64,000 nucleotides of DNA, taken from NCBI RefSeq assembly GCF_002078875.1, contig NC_034438.1, positions 23,077,030 through 23,141,029 on the forward strand. The letters run 5' to 3'. The notes under the pieces were generated by a model. The model was not told the origin of the DNA. It ran no database searches and saw only the letters and a program-made list of their open reading frames with translations. This DNA is from Numida meleagris (lineage: Eukaryota; Chordata; Aves; Galliformes; Numididae). Of this stretch, positions 1 to 11,500 are shown one piece after another; position 1 is the first letter of the stretch; every line of letters begins with the position of its first letter. A program made the translations under genes and the position numbers.

Positions 1-2158
1 CAGTAGTAGATAGTTCATAAGATTAACTGAGGTAAGTTAAAGCTTTAAAGGAATTTAAAGCAATTCAATTCTAAGAGTTCTGCTACTGGAAAACTATCAT
101 AAACATCAAAGCTATAAAGACTAATTTTAATGATGAAGATGCTTTTTGTAGTGTAACATTCAACTTCCTTGTTCAACACTAGCAGCTACCTCTCAATTTC
201 ATTCTTGCTAGCTGGAAGCTGTTGTGTTAGGCATGAAACTTAGAGAGCTAAGCTTGGTATTGATGTGTGCTGCCATCCTAAACTATCTATCTTCTAGGTT
301 GGCAGCAAGTATTTGGAAACTGGATGGATAACTTCAGTAAGTTTTTGTCCTTACAAATAAGCCTGGAAAAAGTACTGAGTCTTGATCCCCCCCCTCCCCC
401 CTTTAAAAAAAAAAAAAAAAAAAAAGAGCTTGTCAGGAGTTAAATGTGAGGTCTCAAACCCCAAATGTAGGGTGGGAATGTTCAGAATCACAAATCTGTG
501 TGTTCTCTGCCCAGAACCAGGTTTTGCTTCGTGTGAGTATGTCAAGAGCCAGATGTTTATTTCCTGAGGGTCTGGACTCGGCTGCTGCTGGGGGAGTTCA
601 GGCTTTTAGCCCAAAGAAGGGAATCTGTGCTGCAGAAACCACACACAGCTCCTGCCCTGCTGGAGAAGTCAGTGCCTCGATGAGGAGTGTGCGTTTCTAA
701 GTCTGTCCATCTTCCAGAGGCTCTTCCAGCTATCAATGTCCTGGCCAAGACCACACAGAAAGTGTTTTTCATTGGTCCTTTACAAGACTGTTTTTGCAGA
801 TAGGATTTATCTTTCTGTGCAGCAGCATGGCTGTGTCTGGTTAGTCAGTAATGGCTGCCTTTGGTTTGATGGGAAAAGCAGCCATGTCCACACCTACAGC
901 CATGAGCAGGTGCTCCTAGGAAGAGGGTAACAGTGCTGCCTCATAACCTGTATTTCATTTGGATGTATCTGAAAAATGAGGAGGGAAAAAAAGGAAAGAA
1001 AACATTGAGTACAAATTCTTTGTAGTAAGATTTGATACAAATTAATTCAGTAGTTAAAAGCTATCCACTCTGTTACAGGGTGCAGTAAGGGTGGGCTGCA
1101 GAAGTTTGGTTCGGTATTGTGGCATCTCAAAGAAACGTACCAGATGCATTGAGTCACTACCTGTGAAGCAAGGACAAATGTCTCTTGTTATCTGTTTGAA
1201 ATGGTGGAACTCTGGCAGCTTACATGGAAGAAACATTGTAGATAGATTCCAGCGTACATCAGAAATGGATTAGTTTTCCAGGAATGTAATGGAAAAGCTG
1301 ACTTCAAACCAGTTTATTGGCAATGCTACAAGGGCTTAGCAGATGTGATAGCTTCAGCTGTGACTTGGTGAATGATGATGCACCAACATGCAGTGTTCAA
1401 ATGTTTGGTTGTTCAAGCCTTTCTTTCACCTTCAGTATTACAACACACACCTGTTCAGTTTAGGTTCTGGAAACTGGAGTCTGCGTTCAAGCCTAGGTGA
1501 GATAGTGTTTAAACTTTGACTTTATTAGAGTCTGAGCTGCTTTCAAACCAAGTGTCAAAATGCTAGAACAGTACGTTCTGTCCAACGGGTTGTGGAGTCT
1601 CTGTGGCATAGCTAAGTGTGATTTCGAGACTCATCTGTTACCTGATTGTATCAGAGATAAGGATTTGTTCTTTCAATGGTGTCTTGCCTCTCAGTTTGTA
1701 GGGATGGTTTGTCACCAACCAGCTTATGTGAGGAGTGTGGAGGTGCTCATTAGTCCCTGCAGCAAGCCCCGGTGGCAGTGGCATATGTCTCCTGAGGGCT
1801 GTTTCTGCCAGGTGGTCTGTTGTAGCCATGTGTTCATTGGGTATGCAATGTTAATAAATGCAAAATAAAAATGGAAGTTCATAGTTTTACTATGGGGTAA
1901 CTAACTGAACTTATACAGGGAAAAAAGAAAGGTGAAGTTGTCTTGAAATGTGGAAATGCTTCAAATGGCATATGTGGTTCATAGCATGTTTTGTTTGTAC
2001 TGGAAATGCCAAAATGGTAGCTAATTAGGTAAAAGCAAACTATTTAAATTGTAGGAGTAATAAAAACTTGTTGTAGATACAGAGGTTTTTTTGAAGTATT
2101 TTTAAACTCAAGAACACGCTTCATAGATATAACTTGTAATTTGATACAAGAGGTTAAT
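1..2158. other. Unique AT-rich DNA, no gene seen
   Basis: I see no convincing gene or interspersed repeat in this stretch. The longest reading frame (1560-1868, about 100 codons) has no recognisable domain and no clear splice context. A C-rich run followed by an A tract lies at 386-425 and is listed separately. Confidence 0.6.
386..425. repeat. C-rich run followed by A21 tract
   Basis: A run of cytosines broken by a single T is followed by TTT and then 21 adenines (405-425). It is low-complexity sequence. It could be the tail of an old retroposed sequence, but nothing recognisable precedes it. Confidence 0.85.
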
Positions 2159-2219
2159 TCACAGCATCCCAGAATGGCTGAGTCTAGAAGGAACCTCTGG
2201 AGGTCACCTGCTCCAAAGC
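2159..2219 (-). mobile_element. CR1 3'-end fragment, antisense
   Basis: On the minus strand this matches the terminal part of the CR1 3' untranslated region. The plus strand reads like the usual antisense CR1 tail (CAGAATGGCTGAG, GGAACCTCTGGAGGTCA, then CTCCAAAGCC). It is only about 60 bp and carries several changes from the common form, so it is an old, strongly 5'-truncated copy. No coding sequence is left. Confidence 0.7.
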
Positions 2220-2494
2220 CATCTCAAAGAATGTTACCAACTTCACATTTACACTGAAGAGCAATAGTACAAGTGCCTGAAAGGACAGAAATTAAGAGTA
2301 TCTAATATTAATTTCTGTGGTTCTTTTTATGTACATTTAGAATTTTAGTTAATCATAAGGAATGGTTCCTTAGTATACTTACAAGTGTATTCTCCCTGTA
2401 AACACTGTTAGCATGAGAGGTATTTTTAACAAGACTAAAGTACTCAGAAGACAGTTACTTGAAGCACAGTGACTGAGCTGTTTAAAATTTCCTG

Positions 2495-2571
2495 TGGAGG
2501 ACAGGAGCGTTGGACTAGATGATCTTCAGAGTCCCTTCCAACTCCTACAATTCTGTGATTCTGTGTGACTT
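2495..2571 (+). mobile_element. CR1 3'-end fragment, sense
   Basis: The sequence TTGGACTAGATGATCTTCAG, then CCTTCCAACTCCTACAATTC, then two near-copies of the octamer (ATTCTGTG) is the classic CR1 3' terminus in sense orientation. It is about 80 bp and 5'-truncated. It lies about 275 bp from the antisense CR1 tail at 2159-2219, pointing the opposite way, so these are two separate insertions. Confidence 0.85.
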
Positions 2572-5500
2572 GTTGTACATGGAGACTGGAAAGCGGTACC
2601 TGTATGCACAATACTGACTGTGCTTTGCTCTCTGGACTTTGTTTCCAGAAGGCTGGAAAAAGCTGCGGAAGCTTTAGTGTGTATTCTAGAGTGCTGGAGT
2701 CCTTCCTGAGCACTCAGTGATCATACAGTATCTATCCTGCCTATGACTATCTTTCATCATATTTGGCTGATGTGTTAATGGAGGACATTTCAAGTTTCAA
2801 AAAACCTGAAGATACCGTTTTGCATGAGCAGGCAATTAAAAAAGGCAGAATAGTATTAATCACAAAACACTCTATTCTCAAATAGCTAAATGCAGAATGA
2901 CTAGCTTTGCTGATACTTATGCTGGGTGGAATAATAAAATTGTAGATGAGCATTTCTCCAACAAATGTGCAAATGTGATAGGATAGGATTTCCTTTTGTG
3001 TTAAGTATCTGTCTCATCTTTTAGTTAGAAAAGGGGCATCTGTTCAGCTTAGCACATGGACAGTCCTCTGAGATTAAACTTCCTTTGGTTTTTCTTTTTG
3101 TCTGGGATGTTGATGCAGAGCAAGATTTGGTTCCAAGCTGGTTACCTCTTGTAAAGTGAAAAAACATCTCTTCATGCTTCTTAGTTCTCCTTTTACTTCC
3201 ACTTTTATCTTCTGGTGCTGCTTTCTGTTCTTCCTTACTTTTTTTGGAAGAAGGCATTAAATAGGTGCTCTGATCTTAAGAAGGCATGAAGAGACTCAGT
3301 TGGGATTTCTTTTCTGTCTCATTATGTTAAAATAAATTCGCTGGTTGTATGTTACAGTGTTCTTCCTCCCTCCCCCACTGCTGGAAATGAGTGGATTCAT
3401 CTAGCTCCAAATTGCAGCACGGAAACCCTTTAAGTCAAAGTTAATGCAAGTCTGTGAATCATTTTTATGAAAATACTGGATAGAGTTTCAGGTTTCAAGT
3501 CCCTGCTGATGCATTAAATTCTTCACGGTATTGGCAGGGGAGAAGCAGGGAACCTTTCTTTAGCTGGATAAATAGGAGAACTGTCAAGTCCAGATGCCTT
3601 GAGAGACTCCAGACAGGCTTTTAGTACAATTACAGAAGGACAAAGTAGATGGGACCCGTGGGACTGCTATGTGTTTTGAATTTTGTTTAGCCTTTTGGTC
3701 ACCCCAGCAGGAAAAGCCTGTCCGATATGAGTCTTAAGTTTGTAAGTTTGAAATTTTGGGGTACAAGTATGCAGGTGTAATGTCTTTTGAATATGTACAT
3801 GTAAGTGCATACGAATGCTGTAGTTTTTAGGAAGTGCTATTGGCAGAGGATACTCAAACAAAAAAAATTAAGTACATGTCTTCCAGTGCATATAATGCAT
3901 GGAAAGAAAGTTGGGAAAACTTTGGTGCTGTTCCGGCATCAGCAGTACTGCAGGTGTGGGAGGGTATTTTGTCTGTTCACATAACCTTTCTTTGCAACCT
4001 TAAATCAAGTGAAACAGTATAACTCAGTCACTCATATCTACAGCTGTATATGATAGAGTTGGGCTGATATATCAATGGCTACTGATGGGTAGGATAATTA
4101 TGCCTGCACAACCTCTCAACTTTTAATTTATAAATAAGGGCATATGTAGTATTTTGGTAAAGCAATGCTGCTTATCCTCTCAGTATTTCAATAGCTTTAA
4201 TACAGACTTCATGGGAGTATTTCCTCCAAAGCACAATGCTGTTCTATCACATGCTCTGCATCTTTGTGGCATTCTTTAAGTTTCATAATGAAATTGAAAA
4301 TATATACTTATCATCTGCAGCGGATCCTTTGTATGTCTTCAGACTTATGGAGTGGGTTATCCTACACATTTTAAGTTGAAGTTCCATTGAATTAATGTCA
4401 GATAACAATTTTGCTTAGCAGAATTTTTTAAAAAACTCAGTAGTTTATTTTGCTGTAGAAAACAGACTTTCTGCCTTCTCTGAAGAGCATCTTTTTCACA
4501 TTTATAAGTGTTCTATCAGTTGAACTTCTTTTCTTCTGTACCTTTTCTGCTTTCCTACTTCAGGAAGCCCACCTGGTTCTCATTCATGTTTTCAGTCTGT
4601 TTCATCTGAGGTGATGTAGTTTCTCAGAACTGGCCACCTGTGGGAATTCTGAGTTTTAACTTTGTTTCCACCATTGCCAGTACCATCAGAGAAAAAGGGG
4701 GGGGAAAAAGATATGAATTAAAAAAAAAATACTTTATCTTACAATTAAAGTGGGAATGTTGGTAGATTTTTTCTAGATTTTGTGGTTTGTGTAGCTTCTG
4801 TTACCATTGCTAGTCCTAATGAGTGCAGAGAGAAGTTTGAAAACACGTCTCATAATGTTAGCTAATCACATATCTTTGATATTTGCTGTTTTAAAAAATC
4901 ACCAAGTGTCAGGAAGTTCACAACAAAATTGTAGGAGTTGGCAGATGTATTTGGTTTCTTTAACTGACTCATCAGTTTGCTGTGACTGAACTGAAGTTTT
5001 GGCCATTCTTTGACATGGCCTCATAGATGACTAGCTGATACTTCAAGCTCAGCCCTCCCTATGAATTTTTTCCTAAATCACTGCAGTTAATGTCACTTTT
5101 GCACTTGTTATAGATACAGTTCAAGGTCCAAGATAATGTCATAAGGTCCTAATTAAACAAAAGTAGGCCAAAGGTTTTTTTTAGCTCAGTATAGATATGA
5201 TGATAGCCAATGGCCTAACGAACAGATTTATACATTGACGCTCTCACAATCTCCACTGCTCTGCTCCTTCAAGGAGGTAGGTTATGTGTTTAATAGCTTT
5301 CAGTGGACCTTTCTGTCATTAAAATGTCCAGTTATTAAGCAAATGGGAAAGTTAGGAGCCAGCTGCATCTAACATGGAAGAAGTGCTTTCTTGAACCTTA
5401 AATTCCCCAGTACCCTTTGATGCTGTCTGCACTTCCATTAGCAGATACAGTGAAGAGTTCTTATCTACTTTTCTGTGCTTATCAGCATTCTGTGGAGATC

Positions 5501-6824
5501 TAAGGAAATTATATCCTTCACTTAAGTGTGTGATCTCTTCACAGTATGCTGACTTTCATACTGTATTAGCCTGGAATGTTCTCTCTTACAGTTGGAGAGC
5601 TCCATGAAGAAACCATGTATTTTCTGTGTTATAGCTTTTGACACTTTTGCAGAATTTTTTGAAGTTACCTGATAGAGCACTTAACGGGTAAATTGGTGGG
5701 ACATGAAACAAAGACTATTAGGAAGAAAAGTTTTGTGGTTTTTTGTCTTTTTTCCTTTTTTTTTTTTTTGAGTTACAGGAAATCAGGAATGGCTTCTCAA
5801 GCATATTAATGATTTCCATCTGAGAACTTTTATTTTTTTTAAATCTTAGAAAAGAAACAAAAATATTCATCAAAAAAGCTTCTTAGATTCTGGTGTTTTC
5901 CCCTTGCGTTTTGGGTACCATTACACATGCTTGTGATTATCCTCTCTGCAAACAATTGTCAGAAAAATTCATCTGTTTTCCAAGTCCCACAGAAGAACAG
6001 ATGTGGAATTAAGTTTCAAACAATGTACTCTTAATCATTTACATGTGGACACAAAATGAACTGGAGCTCAGTGGGAACTGATTTGGTGCTTTGTTAGTTG
6101 AATGTGGAGTGGAAAATTTGCATTTTTCTTGGGGTTCTTTTTCTGAACAGTCCTTTGAAAAGAGTGCTAATAAATGAACAAGAAAAGTATCTATTTTAGA
6201 TATCTAATTCTTTCTAAAGAGCCAAAAGCTCTCAGGACAACCTGAGTTGATCTGGAGTATATTATGCATGCAAATATGAAAGAGATATTGACTATATGTG
6301 TATAATTTTCTTCCTTTATTTGGAAACTCTTGATGCAGCAAAAGATATTGGGAAGTAAAGTAGCTGCATATCATCTGTGCACATTCAAAAGCAATGATTT
6401 AAAGCAGCCAGCTCTGCCTGTTAAGTGGTTTTGAATCAATATTCAATTGCTGGAATACCATAAGAAAACAATTATGTAAGAAAATGTATTCGTGTTGTAT
6501 TTCGAAACTCTGCCTGCACTGGAAAAATCCCTTAAAAAGATAGATAGCCCATACAAATACGTCAGAAAGCTACTAACTTGGGAGAGAAGATTAGCATTTA
6601 GGGACTCAGAATTATGGTTTCAAGCTTTACAAAATTATGGATTTGAATCAGTACACTGGCCAGCCAGCAAGACTTAAGGAACTGCCTGATTCTTGTTCTT
6701 GGGATGAATTTGCTCGTCTGTTCATAGTTGATATGAAAGATCATGGAAGGTGGACTTGGAATATTGGCAGGAAGGTTCAATCTCTACTGCCATACCACCT
6801 TCCTGTAACATCATGGACCATACG
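2572..6824. other. Unique AT-rich DNA
   Basis: Apart from one lysine-rich minus-strand ORF (3021-3257) I see no supported gene here. Short A, T and G homopolymers occur, including a G8 near 4698 and a T-rich run near 5749-5770. There is no recognisable transposon before the CR1 that starts near 6825. Confidence 0.55.
3021..3257 (-). CDS. Doubtful lysine-rich small ORF or exon
   Basis: This minus-strand frame encodes 78 residues starting MPSSKKSKEEQKAAPEDKSG and followed by a basic cluster KRRTKK that resembles a nuclear localisation signal. Its first 38 residues are strongly charged and low in complexity, unlike most chance frames nearby. A good splice-donor match (AGAG/GTAACC) falls at 3144-3146, after the residues FTRG, so the first part could be a coding exon with intronic read-through behind it. 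Against this, there is no CpG-rich promoter, the start context is weak, and I do not recognise the protein family. A chance ORF from an A-rich strand is the leading alternative. Confidence 0.15.
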   Translation of the reverse strand: MPSSKKSKEEQKAAPEDKSGSKRRTKKHEEMFFHFTRGNQLGTKSCSASTSQTKRKTKGSLISEDCPCAKLNRCPFSN

Positions 6825-6877
6825 TATAAACAGGAGGGAGATTGATTGTTTGTGAGGGTGGATAGCGATAGGACAAG

Positions 6878-7217
6878 NNNNNNNNNNNNNNNNNNNNNNN
6901 NNNNNNNNNNNNNNNNNNNNNNNNNNNNNNNNNNNNNNNNNNNNNNNNNNNNNNNNNNNNNNNNNNNNNNNNNNNNNNNNNNNNNNNNNNNNNNNNNNNN
7001 NNNNNNNNNNNNNNNNNNNNNNNNNNNNNNNNNNNNNNNNNNNNNNNNNNNNNNNNNNNNNNNNNNNNNNNNNNNNNNNNNNNNNNNNNNNNNNNNNNNN
7101 NNNNNNNNNNNNNNNNNNNNNNNNNNNNNNNNNNNNNNNNNNNNNNNNNNNNNNNNNNNNNNNNNNNNNNNNNNNNNNNNNNNNNNNNNNNNNNNNNNNN
7201 NNNNNNNNNNNNNNNNN
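6878..7217. other. Assembly gap (340 N)
   Basis: 340 undetermined bases lie between CR1 ORF2 sequence and the CR1 octamer array. Any translation across it is meaningless. Confidence 1.
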
Positions 7218-7312
7218 ATTCTATGATTCTATGATTCTATGATTCTATGATTCTATGATTCTATGATTCTATGATTCTATGATTCTATGATTCTATGATT
7301 CTATGATTCTAT
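7218..7312 (+). repeat. (ATTCTATG)n octamer microsatellite, ~12 units
   Basis: 95 bp of near-perfect tandem ATTCTATG, 11 full units plus 7 bases, ending at ATACACG. This is the CR1 3'-terminal octamer, usually present in only a few copies. Here it has expanded into a microsatellite and abuts the gap, so the true length is unknown. Confidence 0.95.
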
Positions 7313-10300
7313 ACACGTATATGTATGTCTGATTTGTCTTATGACTCATGCATACCTTGAAAAAAATAGTACCTACTATAACTTAGTATTAGGAATCTTC
7401 ATTTTGAGTTGATACAGAATTTAAAATGTTCTTAACGTGTATAACTTTATACATGGAAGACTTTTTTTTCAGCCTGGAAATAACTTACCATCATGAAACT
7501 GCAAATAAAAAGGGAAAAAATCATAACAAATTAGTTGCTTCTTAAATTTTGACAAGCTCAACTGAACAGAGAATAAATACCTTATTTCAGGATTTGATAT
7601 TGGTTTCTTGAAAGTTATTTATTAAACTCCTTCGGAAATTTTAAAATTATCCTTTTAGTATCATGCTGAAGGGTTAAAAGAGCTGTGAACTCAGTTGTAG
7701 ATATTCTTGGCGCCCAAAATTGGAGTGGGCCATGAGGAGATTAGTGATACATTTTCCTACTTTCCATGGAGTAGAAATGGGAACCTACTGTCCTAGTGCC
7801 TTGTTGACTGATCCTTAGCTTGCACATTCATTGTTACATTTGTTCTGTTAAGAAGGAAATGGCCACTGTAAAATAAAATATTAATTGCTAATAAAATAGC
7901 AAAATGTAATGTTCTGAGACATTGAGAGAAGAAACTTTCAGAGGTGTTTGTTAATGTTCAAGAGAAGTGCTGTCTCTTAGATTGATTGCTGAAGAGACCC
8001 TTAAAAAAAAAACACTTTTGATATGGATTTTGCAAGGCTCTTTTGCTTGAGCTCTGTGAAGTGACCAAATTCTTCTTTTTCTTCTTTGTTTTTGGAGAGA
8101 TCTGCTTGACCTTAGTTTTTCATATTTTGCTTAAAAATAGTTTTTTTCATGGATATTACTTTCTTTTTTCTTCTGTGAGATGTATAAACAGCTAATAACA
8201 TTCAAAATCTTTATACCACCATTCCTTGTTTTCTAGGTTTGGTCTATAATGACATAAATGACGAAGTATTTCATGTTCTTTAAACATGACTGTGAATTTA
8301 GTCAATGTACTTCTCCTGTGCATGATCAAGACTGATAAACACAGTTGTCTGCTGCCTTTGGGAATTAAAATCATGGGGTGGAGTTCCATAATCTTAAAGG
8401 GCTGGTAAAGCTCAAATTAGAAACTGCATATTAGACATCAGTACTTTGAGAGTATTTTAAATGGACTTACAATGTACATCTTGCTTTTAACAATGGGTTT
8501 TGTGATGCCTTTAAGATATTAAGTACATACTTGCTGAGAGGTGATTGATGCAAACATACTGTAAAAAAAAAAAAAAAAGTACAGATCTTTGTATGAGAAG
8601 AGCCTTATGAGTCTGTTCCCTTGGTATTCTAAGCAATCAGACTGTATGCAATTCCTTTCATCATGTCATTAGCCTGTGATATAAAACTTTTTAGGCTTCC
8701 TGCCTCCACTTTTGTTCGTAAGGCTGTAGAGTCTGGGCTTATCAAGTAATCTCCTAGCTTGTAGCTTAGACATTCACAGTCAATTTATTACTTTATCTTG
8801 CTAAAAATATTCACTTCTAGTTTAAATATATCTTCTTTCTTTTACTATTTAGCCACTCACTGTAGGAAATAATTCTATTTTGGTTATAGCACCTTTATTT
8901 TTTTTTAAGGTGAATGAAGGCAAAACTGCATCCTTTCTTGGCTCTCCTTTTCCTCGATGAGTACAACTTTTCTTGTCCGTTCCTAATCCAGCTTAGGTTT
9001 TTCCCCTGCCACTCACTTATAGATACTAAGAGTCCTTTCAGTGTTCAAGGTAAAACCTTGTAAGAATCTTCAGCAACTTAATAATACTACATACTGTGCT
9101 GGTGATAATTTTAAAAAATAAATTCTTATAGCCATTAGAATACTCTAAGATTATAGTGATGGGCTTCACACCTGTATCTTGTATGAGGTAGTGGCTAACA
9201 GACTAAACATTTTTAGATGTGATTTTCTTCTTCGTGCGCATGGATATAGGTAGAGAGAATCCTTCACACTGGAGTGTCTTCTTTAGGTAGTGAAAATGGT
9301 AGAAACCTAGAAGAACAGCATTTTATCAGTAGGAGCTCATAACTCACCAATAAGTTAGTTCTTGATTATAGTGAGAAATGTATTTTAAAGAATAAAACAA
9401 ATAGAAATTAAAGAACAATTTGAATATTTTTTGAGGAATTTAAAGAATAATTAGGACTTAAGAAATGTGAACTCTAACAGCCTTTAAAGAGGATATTACC
9501 AGCTTCAGGAAAGCAAAATCCATTGGTTTTATTTCTTATGTTACCGGTAGAGACTGATTTTTCTGAAAAGATCTAGAGCAGTGTTTAAGCAAATTGGATC
9601 CAGAGAAAGCTGAAAATAACAAGGAGCTAAAAAGGCAAAGGCCTCTTTGTGGTGAACAAAACTACAGTTCATGTATTTCTTATTTTCTCATCACTTTCCA
9701 CTGTACCTGGGGCTAACTATTTATTCCATCAGCAAACTGAGTATTATTTTTAACTCTAACCAAGAAGTGGTTACTCATTTCCCTTTCTTTGGATGAGCAT
9801 CAAAGAAATACCTCATCATGGGCTTGTAAACTTCTGTTAGAAAAGCAGATTAGGTGGAGATGGCTTAGAACTTCTTAGGCGTATGTAGAAACAGCAAGAT
9901 GTTCTCCAGAGGTGGAAGACTGGGCAGATAAAACTTGAGTAAAGATTTTTGTTTTCATAATAAGACTTCACTGAAATGCTGAAAGGCACACAGAATCTTG
10001 CTCAAAGTCTTTATTTACTCATTTTATATTTTGTCTGAGATATAAGCTGGAGAACAGTTGAAAATAAAGATGGTGTTCTAAACAGCACGGTATTAGCTTT
10101 GAATTAGGGTCTCAGTGCATGGTAGATCTACTAGTTGGGTAACATTCAGTCAGACTAGTTACAGTAGAAGAAGCTTTGCTTTTAGGTCAAGACAAATGGT
10201 CTGAGTTTTAGGCTTTGTGACTTAGCAAACTCATTTAATGAATCATTGAAGTGTTGCATGCTTTAAAAAGGAGCTTTTCACTGGTGGAAAGCTACTAAGG

Positions 10301-11280
10301 ACTGTTAAAGTAGTACATGTGGTTGCTTTAATTTTATGCACCAGTTTTTATGTGTGTTTACTATCGAATCTGTGAAGAAGCAAAAACTGAGGAAGGCATG
10401 GAAACAAGTCCAGTATAGAGTATATGCTTAAAGTAAATGGTATTGTCTTCCTGGAACCATAAGGGAGATTGAGAGTGTATTTTAAGAAGTCTTAAATTCT
10501 TATTCTGGCCTTAGTAAGTCAGTCTGTGGTTATGTTTGGCTGCCTTAAATGAAAAGGCAGAAATGTTAAAATTCTTCTGCTTTTGGAGGCCAGGCTGGGA
10601 GAGGGGAGGGGGGAAGATAGTGCTTAAAGATGTTTCTTATTTCAGTTGAAACTGCAAAACAGGTTCCTAATTAGACTGTGGTGCAGGAGTACTCAAAGAT
10701 GGAGGAATTTTATGAAGCCATCTGGAAACTTTACTGATTGTTTTCATTGAGTTGTAATAGTCACAACTTGTATCGCTAGGACAATACTCTGAATATAACA
10801 TTGGCATGAGAAAGAGGGGCTGGATTGAAAGCAAACCCTTTGATTTAAAGAGTGTATATGCACATGTGAGATAATGTCTTTCTGTTCAGACTATCACTGT
10901 GGGATAGCCATGCCACATTCTACAACAGTCTCAGGCTGTCTACCAATTAAATAAAATGGTGTGTTATTTGCGTACATTTCAACAAAACTTTGCAGTTGCT
11001 ATCTCCAGGCCTTCACAGAAAGATAACTGAACTGTCTTGATTGGAATTATTCTGTTCCACTTCTGCCAGCAAACTATTTTATTTGTAAACTTAGCATTTT
11101 GCAGGCCACAGTGTGTGGTAATCTGGGGCAATGATTCGGATGCTAATAATACTCCTCAGTAGTTGTGATTTATTAAGCCAGTTGACATTTAGGAAGAAGA
11201 ATAGCCTGAGCCTGCCAAATTTTTTTTAGTTCATTGCTGAAGAACTTGCTACTGGTGAGAGTATTTAATTAGCGAACAAA
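7313..11280. other. Unique AT-rich DNA
   Basis: No gene or interspersed repeat is recognised over about 4 kb. An A16 tract lies at 8563-8578 and a G-rich patch (GGGAGAGGGGAGGGGGG) near 10598-10614. All reading frames are short and without familiar motifs. Confidence 0.6.
8563..8578. repeat. A16 homopolymer
   Basis: A perfect run of 16 adenines, flanked by GT on both sides. Confidence 0.95.
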
Positions 11281-11500
11281 TGTCTGGGCCCCTGAGGGCC
11301 CTGCTGGGCCTCAGCATTCCTCCTCAGCCTCCCCTGGGCCCTCTCACACCTTTGCTTGGGGAACTGGAAGCCCATTTCAGCCTGCTTGAGCAGACAGTCC
11401 ATGCTGGAGCTGTGTTACAGGTCTGCTTGTTCCTAACCCATCTGTTACTGTTTGGCCTGGTGCCTGCTTGTGCCTGCTAACTTCTGGACTGTCTGTGGAA
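11281..11500. other. GC-rich segment of unknown origin next to CR1
   Basis: Base composition jumps from AT-rich to GC-rich at about 11281 and continues to the CR1 break near 11500. The segment does not read as CR1 in either direction. It contains a 10-bp inverted repeat, CAGACAGTCC at 11391-11400 and GGACTGTCTG at 11486-11495, and repeated GCCTGCTTG words. It might be part of an unrecognised repeat family, or DNA brought in by the rearrangement that removed the CR1 3' end. I do not recognise it. Confidence 0.4.

Larger units (their letters stand above)
6825..7312 (+). mobile_element. CR1 3' part, interrupted by assembly gap
   Basis: The left piece (about 6825-6877) matches the end of CR1 ORF2: TATAAACAGGAGGGAGATTG and GTGGATAGCGATAGGACAAG, the same block seen at 49721-49774 in another copy. 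It then runs into 340 Ns. On the far side the sequence resumes inside the CR1 terminal octamer array. In the ungapped copy the distance from GGACAAG to the first octamer is 240 bp, so the gap very likely hides the rest of this CR1 plus more octamers. No intact reading frame remains. Confidence 0.8.

Noticed and set aside
6846..7226. Long ORF across the N gap
   Set aside because: The frame exists only because undetermined bases contain no stop codons.
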